A stretch of DNA of 64,000 nucleotides from positions 42,409,228 to 42,473,227 of the forward strand of contig OZ038378.1 of NCBI GenBank assembly GCA_964036045.1, read 5' to 3'. The notes beneath the pieces are model-generated. The model made no database searches. It was not told where the DNA came from and was given only the letters and a program-made list of their open reading frames with translations. Source of the DNA: Eutreptiella sp. 'Long Island Sound 2002'. Its lineage: Eukaryota > Euglenozoa > Euglenophyceae > Eutreptiales > Eutreptiaceae. Positions 34,085 to 45,366 of the stretch are shown here, in pieces; within the stretch, counting starts at the first letter, position 1, and the number at the start of each line of letters is the position of its first letter. Made by a program: the position numbers and the translations under genes.

Positions 34085-35030
34085 ATGCAGAACAAAGAGG
34101 GGCGGAAGAGAATATACACCGAAGGAGTCTGTCCGGGTGCCGAAGTGCCTGGCTTAACGCGGGCGAACCTCAGGCGCCTCGAAGGCGAAGACCCTCTTGC
34201 AGCCGCCTTAGTGTCCGTTGTATCCTCATTGCCCCCGTCTGAACCCACGCCTATTCCAGGGGTTGAAGTGGCCAATGCCAAAGTCAAAGCCTGGAGAAGA
34301 GCTGCAATGAAGGAAAATGGGAAGGATGCAGCTTTGGGAGCGATGTTCGGAGCTACTTGGGGCGACAAGACGTTCGAGATACTTTACGGCGAAAGGGACT
34401 GGCCAGTGTCGGCCCAATTGTCAGAGTGGGAACCTGACTGGGTGTCTAAGGAACGTACGCCTTCAAAAGAACCGAGGGGAAATTGAATGCCTGAAGCCTG
34501 AACCCTGTCAAAGTGGGGTGGCCCCTGGACCCTCATACGTAGAAAGAGCTTTGCCACCGCGCATGGCAGCCCCTAAGCTGGGTCTCGATGAGTGCATGAA
34601 GCTACTCTGCCGGGTCCTGGGTGCAGGTGGTGAAGGCTCTTATCTGAGTGCATTGTCAGCAGCACTCAAAAATAAACTGGGGCTCTCAGATTTGAAGAAG
34701 TCCCCACTTACTGTGTCCCCTGGTGTGGATCTTTTGACCAGGGATGTGAAAAGGTGCAGAGGCATCCGCAGCTCTCCTATGGAACCCTGTCCTAGCCCTT
34801 TGCCCCGCGGTGTCAGGACTGTGCCTGTGTCTAGTGTAGGCGACACCACAAAGGCCGAGATGAAGAGCTGTGCCCTTGCTGCACTAGCGCCATTTGCCAC
34901 CACGCACCCCTCACCCCCTTCAGGTCGAACGGGTGACCCAGTAGTACCAGGTAGGGAAACAGAGGCCATCGCCACCGCGAACCTTCAGATCGAACTTCCC
35001 GAGTTTGATTCCAAAAACCTGCCGGAGTGA
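34085..35030 (+). pseudogene. Gag-like gene of tandem unit 3
   Basis: This matches 6360-6970 plus 27162-27492. It starts with ATG at 34085, changes frame near 34470, and ends with TGA at 35028, exactly where the motif LPEFDSKNLPE is complete. It is not interrupted by the chromovirus, so 34691-34705 shows the original target. The frame stays in phase with pol-type sequence beyond the stop, so gag and pol were once one polyprotein in this unit. Confidence 0.55.
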
Positions 35031-35935
35031 GCCGAAGACTCCGGTCTGTGCTACTCGAACCGGTCTTATCGGACTGAAAACTATCAGTTGGTGCGGCCAG
35101 TCTTGGAAAATGGACTGGCTCTATTGTTCAAGATATCTCAATAACGCCTATCACATCTACTGGAGATCGATGGGGTTGGGCTATGCTAACCACCCATTTC
35201 CCAACTCTCTAAGGTCTTGACCAAAATTGCCCTTGAAGGAGCGAGAGTGGTACTGTGCACCCCTGAATGGGGTTCCCCAAGGGAAACACGCCTGCTTGAG
35301 GCGCTTGTTGAACCGTATGACAGTTGGAAGGACTGAGCTCGCCGACAGCCGAATCTACGTTCCTGAGAACTCTCAGGAGACTATGCGAGCCCCTGAAGGG
35401 GGCACTTTCTTGTCCATCGTGGATAGCTCCCTAAACCCTGTACCGGTGAGTGACCTTAACCAGGTAGTACTGAAGGAGGTGATGGCCGAAACTCAAGGCC
35501 CCACCCTCCTGGATCTTAAGAAGAGATCCGAGTACTCTCCGGGTACCACTACGAGTGGGGAGTGCTTCGACCAGCAGGAGACTCCAGCAGTCTCTACTCC
35601 TTTGGCTGATGCTGACAACCACCTAAGTGAGATCACCAGTGCTATACCACCGGTGAACCCAGAGGTGCTTACACTGAAGCACAGTAACTTCCTGGCGCAG
35701 TTGTTAATGGATGAGGTGGATCACGGGGATTCCACCCCTGGCGGGTCTCAAGACCACGCTGTCTTCTCAATGCGGGCCACTGATGGCCCTACAGGTCAGG
35801 TACCTGGCGGTAAACCCTCACCGAATAAGATGCCAGTCTCGTGGTACGATGTACAGGACCTCCAGCAGGTTCTGTGGGCTAGGGCTGAGGGTATTGAGCG
35901 ACACAGCCGCCTGGACCTCTCTCAGTAAGCTCATG
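35031..35935 (+). pseudogene. Decayed chromovirus pol, N-terminal region
   Basis: Protein-like segments appear in two frames: one of about 35 residues right after 35031 (RTENYQLVRPVLENGLALLF) and a longer open stretch at 35227-35928 of 233 residues. The latter is Ser/Thr/Asp/Pro-rich with few hydrophobic blocks, like the linker between protease and reverse transcriptase in such elements. No intact protease signature is visible. The resemblance to dinoflagellate chromovirus pol is from memory. Confidence 0.5.
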
Positions 35936-35959
35936 CAGAAATACCATGAGGTCTTTTGA

Positions 35960-36744
35960 GCGTTGCCCCACCCCTGTCTTGCAAAGAGCTGGTCCAGATG
36001 GACCTCAAACTCAGGCCAGAGTTTGAAGGGTCTGTGGTGGGAGCGCTTCTGTACCACGCCTCACAAGACCAAAGCGACGAGATCGAACGCCAGATCCAGG
36101 AATGTATAGATGCTGGCCTCGTCGGAGAGTAGAAACACAGGGACTATCCCCGCCATTGTAGCCCTTGTTTCCTAGTGGCTAAACCTGGCTCAACTGCTAT
36201 GCGCTTGGTCGTCGACTATGGTTAGATCAACAAAAAGACCCGAAACCACTCAGCGACTGTTCCCAACATGGAGAACACGCTAGAGAGAATCGCCAAGTGT
36301 TGGTTCAAGACCAAGATGGACAAGCGCACTGGAGTATGGCAGGTAGTCTTAACCCGAGCAGCCGAGGAACGGCTCGCCTTCGTAACCCCTAAGGGTTGTG
36401 TCTTCCGCTGGAAAGTCATGCCCTTCGGTGTTGCGAATGCCCCTGCACTCTTTCAGGAGCTGATGAACAAAATGCTATATATCCTGAGACGCAGACCCCC
36501 TGTACAGGAACTGGTTTCCTGCGGGGCTGAGATGGAGGGACACATGGATGACGTGAGACTGGGTACTGATACCCAGGAGGATCACATCCTCCTCCTACAA
36601 GAGTTTTTCACTGTCTGTCAGGAAAACCATCTCCGCATCAAACTCGAGAAAGGTGAGTTCATGCGTGAGGAGATAGAGTATCTAGGTTTCGACGTTGGGT
36701 ATGGCTGGTGGAAACCAGCCGCATCTAAGATGCAACCCCTGTAA
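35960..36744 (+). pseudogene. Decayed chromovirus reverse transcriptase
   Basis: The most intact part is 36268-36744. It shows KMDKRTGVWQVVL, FRWKVMPFGVANAPALFQELM and the catalytic box MDDV, where the usual aromatic-hydrophobic pair before Asp-Asp is His-Met. The upstream fingers region (VAKPGSTAMRLVVDYG) contains stops near 36130 and 36222. The family reaction is RNA-dependent DNA synthesis; this copy cannot make a full enzyme. Confidence 0.75.
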
Positions 36745-36869
36745 GACATGCAGATGTGTGATGACCCTAAGAAAGGTCTTCACGACGTTTGGATTTTCAT
36801 TGGCGCGTGGAACGTTTGCCGGCAACATATACACAATTTTACATATTCATCAGCCCCCCTGACTGTCCT

Positions 36870-37668
36870 TAAAAAAAGGGACCAACCATTGGCGGTGGAC
36901 TGACAAGGAGGAGGCTTGTTTTCAGGAGTTCAAGAGAAAAAAATCTCGTCTACCAACTGCCTGAGGGTACACCGCCCTAACAGCGAGAGAATACGTGTCA
37001 CAGATGCCTGTGATGTAGGGGGGGGTGGTACCCTATACCAGTGGCAGGAACATTAACCCCGCTGAGTTGTCTCACTGCCAGTTTTGCACTTCAGGTCTGA
37101 CCCGTGATGGTACCCTGAAGCATGACTACCCTGCGAATGAGTGGCGTCTGGTGCCCATTGGGCACTGGAACTGGAAGTGGAATCAAGCACGATCCAACTA
37201 CAGTACCTACCACCAGGAATTCCTGGCCGGGATGCTCGTGCTCTCTTCTCAGTCCCGCCTACTTGGCACTAACCCTATCGGGTCGCTCTGTGACCAAGGG
37301 CCTGTGGAAACATTTCAGAAGGGTCTTCTTCCTGAAAAAGCGAAAGTAAAGCGGTGGTGGACCTATCTCAGTCAGTTCAGGTTGTCTGTCCACCATATAC
37401 TGGGTATAAAAAACGAAACGGCTGAATACATATCTCGTAATAACTTCGACGCCCTCTTAGGTGGGAGCTCGGAGGGGTTGGCGAAAGAGGCGTTCGAGCA
37501 TATGGATGTCCAGTTGGACTTGTCCATGCACACTGCAGGTGCACCAGAGGGTTTGAATCTGAAAGACTACCCGTCAGAGTACCAATGTGTACTCTACTCC
37601 CTCGGTGATGGCCTAGAGGTGCGCCTGATAGACAGCGACCGTTGGTATAGAGATAACCAATATCCGTA
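36870..37668 (+). pseudogene. Decayed chromovirus RNase H
   Basis: A first part around 36980-37060 has RVTDACDVGGGGTLYQWQ, the first catalytic Asp region. A longer part at 37060-37668 includes HWNWKWNQARSNYSTYHQEF with the Glu, LCDQGPVETF with the next Asp, and HHILGIKNETAEYISRN, where the last catalytic position reads Glu-Thr-Ala-Glu. Stops separate the two parts. The order after reverse transcriptase is normal for Ty3/gypsy. Confidence 0.7.
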
Positions 37669-37695
37669 ATATGAAGGTCATATACTGATATAGTT

Positions 37696-38440
37696 GTGCC
37701 TAAGGCACGACTGGATGGTTGCCTACAGTGGGCTCATCTCAGTCCAGGTCACACAGGGTGCACCCGCTCCGTTGACTTTTTCAGGGAGCGTTTCTACTCC
37801 CGACTACCCTTGGTTGAACTACGGGCTCGTATGCAGCCCATGGTGGACTCCTGTGGCTGTCACGCCAGCAAACAGAGCGACTCAAGTGAAAGGAAACTGG
37901 TCTCCAGTCTGCCTGTCCCCTACTGTTCTAACTCTCTATTGCTCGCGGATTTCATCCACGATCTGCCTACGCTTGGTGGTTATGACAGTTGTCTGGTTGT
38001 CACCTGTGGCCTTACTCATTTCACCACTGCGTTCCCCTGCAACAAAAAGATCACAGGGGAACTGCCTGGTAAACATTTGGTTGAGCAATGGTTCGAACAC
38101 CACGGGGCACCTAAGGAGCTGCACTCTGACAAGGATGTACATATCCGGAGTGACACCGGATGGCGGAAACGAGTATTGGACGCCCTGAACGTCCATGTAA
38201 CCACTGGTGTGCCTACAGTAACACTTCTAACCCTCTGTGCGAAAGACAGAATCGTGTGGTGGAGCAGAAGCTGAGGATTCTGATGAAACAAGAGCGTACA
38301 AAAGATTGGGTACGCCTGTTACCCTGGTCTCTACTAACCATAAAACCTCAGGAAGGTTCCTGAAGTGGCTATCCCCCACCGGCTGTTCAATGGGGGGCGT
38401 CCTGCATAGTTTTTCAAAACCCCTTTTCTAAAAAGGACTA
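37696..38440 (+). pseudogene. Decayed chromovirus integrase
   Basis: The HHCC-type start is seen as HLSPGHTG and CGCHASK. The catalytic core shows LLADFIHDLP, LHSDKDVHIRSDTGW and, after a frame change near 38210, NPLCERQNRVVEQ with the Glu. The spacing of the last Asp and Glu is in the range of D,D35E once the shift is allowed for. It follows RNase H directly. Confidence 0.7.
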
Positions 38441-38699
38441 CAAAGGCCCCGCTGGGGACTGCGTGGAACACAGGCAGGACCTGGCTAACCTAGCTGGAGC
38501 AAACCTGAAACCCGTTCGAGAACGCGAGTTAACTAGGCGTAACAGCACGAGACGTCCTGCCAGTTTCAAGGGCTGAGACCTGGTGCTGGTACACCACTCG
38601 TGATTGCCCACTTTGCCCCACAACTGTTTGCAGGACCCTTTCTTTGGGCCTTACCGCATTATAAAGATAGATGGATCCAGGATCCATGTGAGGTGCAGT

Positions 38700-39118
38700 C
38701 CCCGCCTAGGTGGAGAGCTGCTGTGTGCACCTAAACAGCTGAGACATTAGCACTCTCCTGACGAACTGTCCTGGGATGAGTGGTGTCTGTCTGACAGAGA
38801 GGTTGAGCGTATCGACCTGGAAAACGCTGCCAACCCCGAGGAGGCAGACAAACTCGAAGGGATGACTGCCGATGAGACGGCAGTCCACGGGTACTATTTG
38901 GATGCAGGTATTTCACGCCACGAGTATAAACAGGGCTGGAAATTCCTTACTCTGTGGGACGGCTTTGGGCTTTCTGAGGCAACCTGGGAGCCCATGTCAG
39001 CCTTTATACAGCCGAATGGGAGTATCAATCCCATCCTCTGATCCTACCTCGTTCAGAACAACGAGGGAAAGCTACTAACACGTGCTGAGACCTTGTCCCA
39101 GCGGGAGAAGGAAAACTA
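38700..39118 (+). pseudogene. Decayed chromodomain at the end of pol
   Basis: Translation shows YKQGWKFLTLWDGFGLSEATWEPMSAF around 38926-39009, the pattern of a chromodomain with its aromatic residues. An in-frame stop follows near 39040, after which conserved-looking sequence continues to TAA at 39117. This classes the decayed element as a second chromovirus, distinct from the one at 6971-27157. Confidence 0.65.
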
Positions 39119-41894
39119 ATCTCCTTGTGCCTATATATCTATTGTTCCCCACCTCCTCTGTCCCCCAATCTTCCGGGGGCGGTGAGCACTCTTGTGCTGA
39201 CTGCTAGACCTACTCAGTGTGTACCAGGACGAGCCCAGGACTCATGTAGACCTCCAGGTTCGGTGAATGTACTAACTCCCACCCTCAATCGGGCTTGGCG
39301 GTACAAACGGCTACACATCCGCCGCTTTTGGTGCCCTGCTCCTGCCCTGGTTGTGCCCTGCACTCCCATGCCTGTGGTTACCAGCGTGAGCCAGATGGCC
39401 GCTTATAACGATTGCAGTCAGCCAGCGAGTGAGTGCCTTGTTGACCACATGTTGCATGGGATGTGCCCTAATGCGATGATCTCCGGGAGCCAACAAAGAG
39501 CGTTGGCTTCCTAGAGGAGCGGGGGATGGCAAGCAAGGTGTTGAAGGCAAGGTGTACTCACCCCCCTTGGGGACAACCATGCCTACAGTTAAGACCCCTA
39601 ACTGATCCAGACCCATGGGGTTCTACCCGTCTTGGCGATGCTACCATACCCATAAGTGTGCTAAGTATGTCCGTGTGTGTCTCAGTGCACTCCCCAATGG
39701 GGCTGCCATCCTTGGCCTTCACTGATGTCAGACTGAAGGTCTTAGTCAGCTACTGGTACCACTCGTATGGCGCCCAACTTCTGTGCTGGCGCCTAACCTT
39801 TGGGGAAACGGCAAGAGCCCTACCTACTAAAGCGGAGGGGTGGCCAAGTGAGCTAAGGGCATACAATACGCCTATTTTTTGTAGACGCCAAAAGCTAACA
39901 CGCTCCCCTGCCCGCGAGGAAAGCACGCGGAGCAGGAGACACCGCTACACTAGAGTCACTAATGCCAGCACCATCCTTCGAAGATAGGCTGAGCACAACT
40001 GCATTCAGCCACTACCAGGCCTGCTGACCTAACCCCTACAAATGATACTGGATTGCGGTGGCAACGAAGTCACGGGCCCCATTGGAGTGCACTTGTGTGT
40101 TGTGCGCAAAGCGTGTAGTAAGGGTTGTACTTGAAGGAGTCGTTCCGTCCTCGCCATTCCTGGCTGAGGGCCATATTGATTGTTGGATCTGCGCCTCTTT
40201 TAGCGGGGCAAGGAACTGCACCACTCACCCTGAACCTTTCGCACCTGAGAACAAAGGCGAATGTAGGACAGCTTTTAGCGGAGGAACCTAACCTGCCTCG
40301 CCGTATTATACCGGTCTCGAACTGGAAAGAAATACACTTTCTAAAAGCTGCCCTATCAAGCAAGCAAGCGTTAAGCACTCTGACCCTTCTGTTATCGAAC
40401 GTAGGGCGGGGTGCTGGGTAACCTAACAAAGGTTTTCCAGCGTGCACCGCGCGTGGCCTACTGCCCTCTAATGCATCATGCAGCATGTGGGGAAGGGAGG
40501 CGAAGCGAACAATGTTTTCTTTCCTACATCTTTTGCTACAGATTTAACCATCGCAACACAAACTCAACCAGAAGGTGAGCTCCTCCTGGGCTTACTCACC
40601 TTACTCACCACGCATCAGGTGTATGCCGAAGGACAAAGAACGCAAAAGCAACCCTAAGCGTTGAAAAAATCTCCTGGCGATTTCTAAACAACCCTAAACG
40701 ATTAATGCATCCTGCGTATTATGCACTTCTTCCTTTGTTTCCTGCAGGGGAGAGAGAGAGAGTCAAATGACGGGCAACTGCACAGCGCAAAATGGAGCCA
40801 AGCTTTTTACACAACCCTATTTCAATGCTACGGCGGAGCAGGCACGAGTAAGCACTTTCTTTTTGACCTGTGGAGAAGAGGAGGAAGTGAAGGGATGCAC
40901 AGGAAAAGTGCCACAGCGTCTGGATGCCGAGATTAGGCACATGCGTCGCGAGCACAGTGCACACTCTAACCCTTCCTGCGCGCTGCGTACTCCATTCGTC
41001 TGACATACCTTCGATCCTTGGTTTTACCTGTGCAGAGCGGGAAAGGTGAACACCCATACCCCCAACAACCGCAGCGGTGACAACCCTAATGTCTTAACGA
41101 AACGGACAACACAAACACAATGCATGCATGTGTCATGACAGTGACATACCTATGAGGCGGGTTGTTCGCTTGCTGTGTTGTATGTTTACTTCTTTCATAC
41201 TTTTACCTAAAGTTTATAAAATGTGTGATGCAACTGTGCAAAATATTCCTTCAAAAGTTTTTCAAACGACCGCTCACACCTTTTTTTCTCAGACCCGACT
41301 GGACTCCGGAGCCTCTTTTGTTGGGTGCTGCTCAGTTGCGCCTGTCTGCGACTATAAATTTCAAACGAAAGACGACGATTCCTAACGTGTTTTCCTCAAT
41401 TTTTAGCGATTTTATTTTTCAAATCGCTACTCCCTTCGCTAAACCACAGGATTCACACCCTGTTGGTTACATTTTCTATTCTGTTCAGCTCCTTGAGTTT
41501 TTTGCACACCATCAGGAGTATTGCTCCGCTGTAATCATTGGTCAGGGTGTTTACCAAAACGCTCTTTATACACCGATAGCCGTCCGCGTTTGAGCGTTGG
41601 ACTGTACCCTAGTCTGCTAGTGGACAAGCATATACACTCTCAGGAGGGAGTCTTGGGCTCACAGCCCACTACCCCCGAAATTTTGCCAAACCTTTCCGCC
41701 GCACGCTGGCAACTTTTGAGGAATGCCCCTTCGAAGGGACATCATTCACGGTACATTGCAGTGTTTTTCAAGTAGTAAGCCTCTATGAACTGATGGAAGT
41801 GTCATTTGCTGGTCTTAAGTATTTTCTGAGGTAATTTGGGGTAATTTGAGCCTTTTTCCATGGTCTTACTAGCTTGATCAACTAGTACTCCAGG
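39119..41894. other. Unassigned stretch after decayed pol
   Basis: Several frames of 80 to 150 codons exist (for example 39125-39514 and 39526-39987) but none shows a domain I know. It probably holds the 3' untranslated part of the decayed chromovirus and perhaps unrelated insertions. A short GA repeat is at about 40748-40760. No LTR end could be placed. Confidence 0.3.
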
Positions 41895-43150
41895 GAGGAG
41901 TAACATAAAGTCACTACCATGTCTTTCTTGGGGTACGTGACCCAGGCCAAGCCACCCCCCAATCCTTGGGAAGTTGTGCAGGCTAACACGTAATCATTTC
42001 TATCACTCTTTTAAGGCTTTAAGTACATTTTGCAAAGTAACTAAGGTTATAACCCTAGCCCCCCCATGACGGTCACCCCTACCACTTAAGTGAGCGGAGG
42101 TATCTTCCTTCATGGAGGTAATACCGAAATGAAATGGGCACTTTATGCCTTGGACCTTGTAGGTGAAGCCTAGTGGTCTCCCACCTGTGGACCCGTATAC
42201 TCAATTCTTTCTGTCACTTATTGTGGTTCTATCTTTTAACTGATTCTGCATTCAGTTGCGTGGACATGCTACCCAAGCCATATCCTGTGTCTGGCTCAAC
42301 CTACTTGCCCCAGATTCCTGGCTAACTCCATTGCATGTCATTGGGTGCACATGAACTGCTTGGGACTATCTTGGTGGCCAGACTAATGTCAGCCTTTCGT
42401 ATAAAATCATTTGTTTTGTTCACATCTGACTGAAGCGTTGTAGTTAAGCCTTCATGGCTTGTGTGCAAGTGGTCTTTGTTGCACATGTGTTGATCGTGGA
42501 GGGATTCATCCTGGTTTCATTGATCCCGTGCCTGAGGGTGCTCTACCATATCTTTCTGTGGACCTTATTTTGACCTAGGCCAAATCAGCAATGTTTTCGG
42601 AAACCAAATACAAGGGAAAAGCACAAGTGTGGGCAAACCAGAAATTTTTTCTGTCTGCACCCTAGGGGGCTGGGGCACCTCTTTTTGAGAGGTCCTGGGT
42701 TCAATACCCAGTCAGTCCAGCTGAGTAGGAGGTACCCATGTGAAATGGCAGTAACCTGAGCTCCACAAGCGGTGCCACCGCAGAACTTATTGGACCCAAA
42801 ACAAAGAGTGCACATCTCTAGATGGCACTATACAAGAAGAGAGTGCCCATGTGGGCAGGTTTCCTATTATCGATTATCCTTTCTAAATCTTTGGTCTTTT
42901 TGAGTTTCTTTGTGTAAATACACTCTCTATCTTTTGTCCATTGATTGCAGCCCTTCATGTTGTGGATTTGCTCCTGAATTTCTTCACTTTGCACTCTGGG
43001 AACTTGGGAGCCTTTGGACTATCCTTTGCGTTCAGCAAAACATTGGCAAGCAGAAACAAGGCATGAACAAGAAGCAGCAGGAGCAAGCTGAAGCAGAGTA
43101 CAAAACAAACACATCAAAAACCTTTATCAGCGAAAGCTGTTCAAACTTTC
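41895..43150 (+). repeat. LTR-like block D
   Basis: The first 750 bases match 1489-2240 and 30403-31133 with many substitutions, including TATAAAA at 42400. At about 42645 the match ends, where a SINE-like sequence begins. The block runs up to TTTC at 43150, directly followed by the primer-binding-site motif. It is most simply the 3' part of a 5' LTR that was later invaded. Confidence 0.5.
42650..42870 (+). mobile_element. SINE-like sequence with tRNA-like head
   Basis: The head contains a perfect T-arm (CTGGG TTCAATA CCCAG, about 42687-42703) whose loop is an RNA polymerase III B box. It is preceded by an anticodon-like arm (ACCTC, loop TTTTTGA, GAGGT) with a Lys-type TTT. The D-arm is poor and the acceptor stem does not pair. 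A tRNA-unrelated body of about 150 bases follows. It interrupts an LTR-like block whose other copies lack it, which supports a retroposed SINE. The 3' end is uncertain. Confidence 0.5.
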
Positions 43151-43163
43151 TGGTAGCAGAGGC
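43151..43163 (+). promoter_or_regulatory. Primer binding site of third LTR unit
   Basis: TGGTAGCAGAGGC is identical to the site at 9348 and stands about 85 bases before a gag-like ATG. It suggests that 43150 is the right edge of an LTR. Confidence 0.6.
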
Positions 43164-43247
43164 TTACAGTGTTTGCGTACCTGCAACCCTGTGCAGTACA
43201 ACTAGTACGCCGAGACTGATCACTCTTGAAGGGTAGAAGAATATACA

Positions 43248-45366
43248 ATGGACACCAAGGACACTGCCGGGACGACAACGCCCTCAGTGCCACCAGCCAT
43301 GCTGGCACCCAACCCCAAACCAGCTGGTGAACCTGAAACGGAGGACCCTGTAACTTCAGGTTTTGAGGTTTGAGGTTTGATTTTGCGGGTACTAGACGCC
43401 CTTCGGGCCTGGGGGGCCACCTGGTCGGGCCACGTGATATCCTCCCCACCGGGTCCTAGTGGGGGGCCCTCCAAGACGCACCACCTCCCTGGTGGCGGAG
43501 TCCCCCGGGTTCACAGGGCTTGGAGCCCCGTCCCTCCCCGGCTTCCCCGTTTCGCCACTCCCCGGTCAGTGCATCAATTTGCAGCTGTAGCTGCGGGCGC
43601 TTACCCATCGCGTCGCCCCCCTAATGTGTGGTCGCCCGGGGCGCCGGCGCCGCCGGGCCCGTGCTACTGGCTTGTCGCCAGTGGGACCCCCTTGGGCTGG
43701 CGCGGAGGCTGCCTAGCCTAGGGGTTGGGGCGTGGCGCAGTGCGCAACTACTGCCTTTGCGGGTGCAGTACCCCGTCCGTGTGTGCGCTGCGCTCACGGC
43801 CACTTCGGAGGGTTCGGGCCGGTACCTTGTGTCGTGTGTCTCCTGTTTCCCCCTTCCCGCCCTGCGTGTCCCGCGCTGCGTGTGGCGGGCCGTCCCGTGC
43901 GGGTGTCCCTTACCCTCGCTCGCTGGTACGCCGTTCCATGCGGGTCCGGTTGCCCTTCTGGTAGTCCCCGCGTGCCCTTTGCGTGTGTGTGCGTCCGCGC
44001 TCCCGCGGCGTCGGCTCCCCCCCCCTCTCGGTGGTGTGGCGTGCGCACCTCGCGCGGTCCCGGCACTGGGCGCTGGTAGGGCCCTTCCACGCGGTCTGTG
44101 CCCCTCCGCGTGTCCTGCCCCGATCCCTTGCTCCGTCTGCCGTGCTTGGAGGGGGGCGGTCCGGTCCCGGTTCCCCCCTACTTGGCTTAGGGTTGTGGGA
44201 GTGGCGGATGTGCGTCCCCGAGAGGGGGTTCCTTCCACTGTTGCGAGGGGCGTCTCGGGTCAGGCGCTCCCGCTCCCCCAACTGCCCGCCCACTGAGCGG
44301 GCTGTTGGGGTCCGCTACCCACGTGCTGTGGGCGCGAGCGTGTGGGTGTGGGGGCCCTAAAGTGTCCCCTTGGCCTGCACGCCCTGTGGGGACTGCATGC
44401 CGCGGGGGTGGTGGGGGGCCATCCCCCTACCTTGCTTAGGGCTGTGTGCCCCCTGTGGGGCGGGTCCGTGGCGTTCGTGTGCCGGGGGGCGGGCTGGGGG
44501 GGGGGGGGGCTCGAGTCCCGTGCCCCCGGTTTGTGCGGCCTGGGGGGGCCTGTAGGGCGGGGGGTTGCTCTGCCTCGTTCTGTCCCTCTGCCTTCCCTCG
44601 GCAGACCCTGTAACTTCAGTCCCCTTAAGTGGGCTGGAGGATGATTCCCTTGGAAGCCTCAGAGCTGCATTCAGCGAGTTGCACGTGCGGACACGTGAAC
44701 GCAAGGCAAGGGAGAAGTATACAGGGGAAGGAGGAGTCAAAGACACTGTGAAGGCCAACATGTACGAACAGATGATGTATCTCCCGGGAAAGGGCCCTCT
44801 GAGAGCGCTCGAGGCGCAACTGAACACCCAACAGCATTCTGTCCTCGAGTCACTACACCCGTGGCAGAGGGCACAGGCTTTACTGGCATGCCTTACCCAA
44901 TCCATGGAGTGGAACCACTCGCTACTGAGCCCCCTTTGGCAACTGCAGTCAGCAAACCAGTGGCCTCTGGCTCATCTTACATTGGTATGCACCAGCTGGC
45001 CCTTTGTTCCGCACCTGGTGCCTATCATAGGGCCCCTGTTGCTTTGTGCCCTCTTCCAATGCCTGGCTATACCATGCCACATGCTTGAAGTCGCTGAGCG
45101 GCCTGCGCGGCCCTGAGTCTCGTGGAGGACAAAGCAGGCTGTCTGGAAGATCCTCTAACAGGTCCCTGACGCGTTCAAAGATAAAGGCAGTTATCTGTGG
45201 TGCCACCGCTGATGTAGTCGGTGACCTGACTCAGGAGACCCGGGCCGAACTGGAGCCCCTCATACCACTGCACGGGTCACCTGTTACCATTGGAGCTTCT
45301 CCACACCGAGTACAGGCCAACAACCTGGTCTCTGGTTTAACTCATACCCTGGGTGGTGTGAGAAGC
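43248..45366 (+). pseudogene. Gag-like gene of unit D, split by a retroposon
   Basis: The ATG at 43248 opens a Pro/Thr/Ala-rich protein. At 43359 a 1,244-bp insertion interrupts it; leaving out the insertion and one target copy, the frame continues in phase at 44620 with SGLEDDSLGSLRAAF and a Lys/Arg/Glu-rich helix. The frame changes near 44855 and again near 45080, and the last open part ends at TGA 45367. Its place directly after a primer binding site and its composition make gag the likely identity; no zinc knuckle is seen. Confidence 0.45.
43360..44603 (-). mobile_element. 5'-truncated LINE-like retroposon with 16-bp target duplication
   Basis: The insert is flanked by GACCCTGTAACTTCAG at 43344-43359 and 44604-44619. 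Read on the minus strand it ends in short tandem CAAACCT units, like the 3' tails of some LINEs. The body is GC-rich, strand-biased and codes only low-complexity Arg/Pro/Thr/Gly frames. Its style matches the 3' region of the LINE at 52587-54500, but I see no long sequence match, so membership in the same family is inference. Confidence 0.7.

Noticed and set aside
42660-42715. A functional tRNA-Lys gene
   Set aside because: The T-arm and anticodon-like arm are good, but the acceptor stem does not pair and the D-arm is poor, so a SINE head is more likely.
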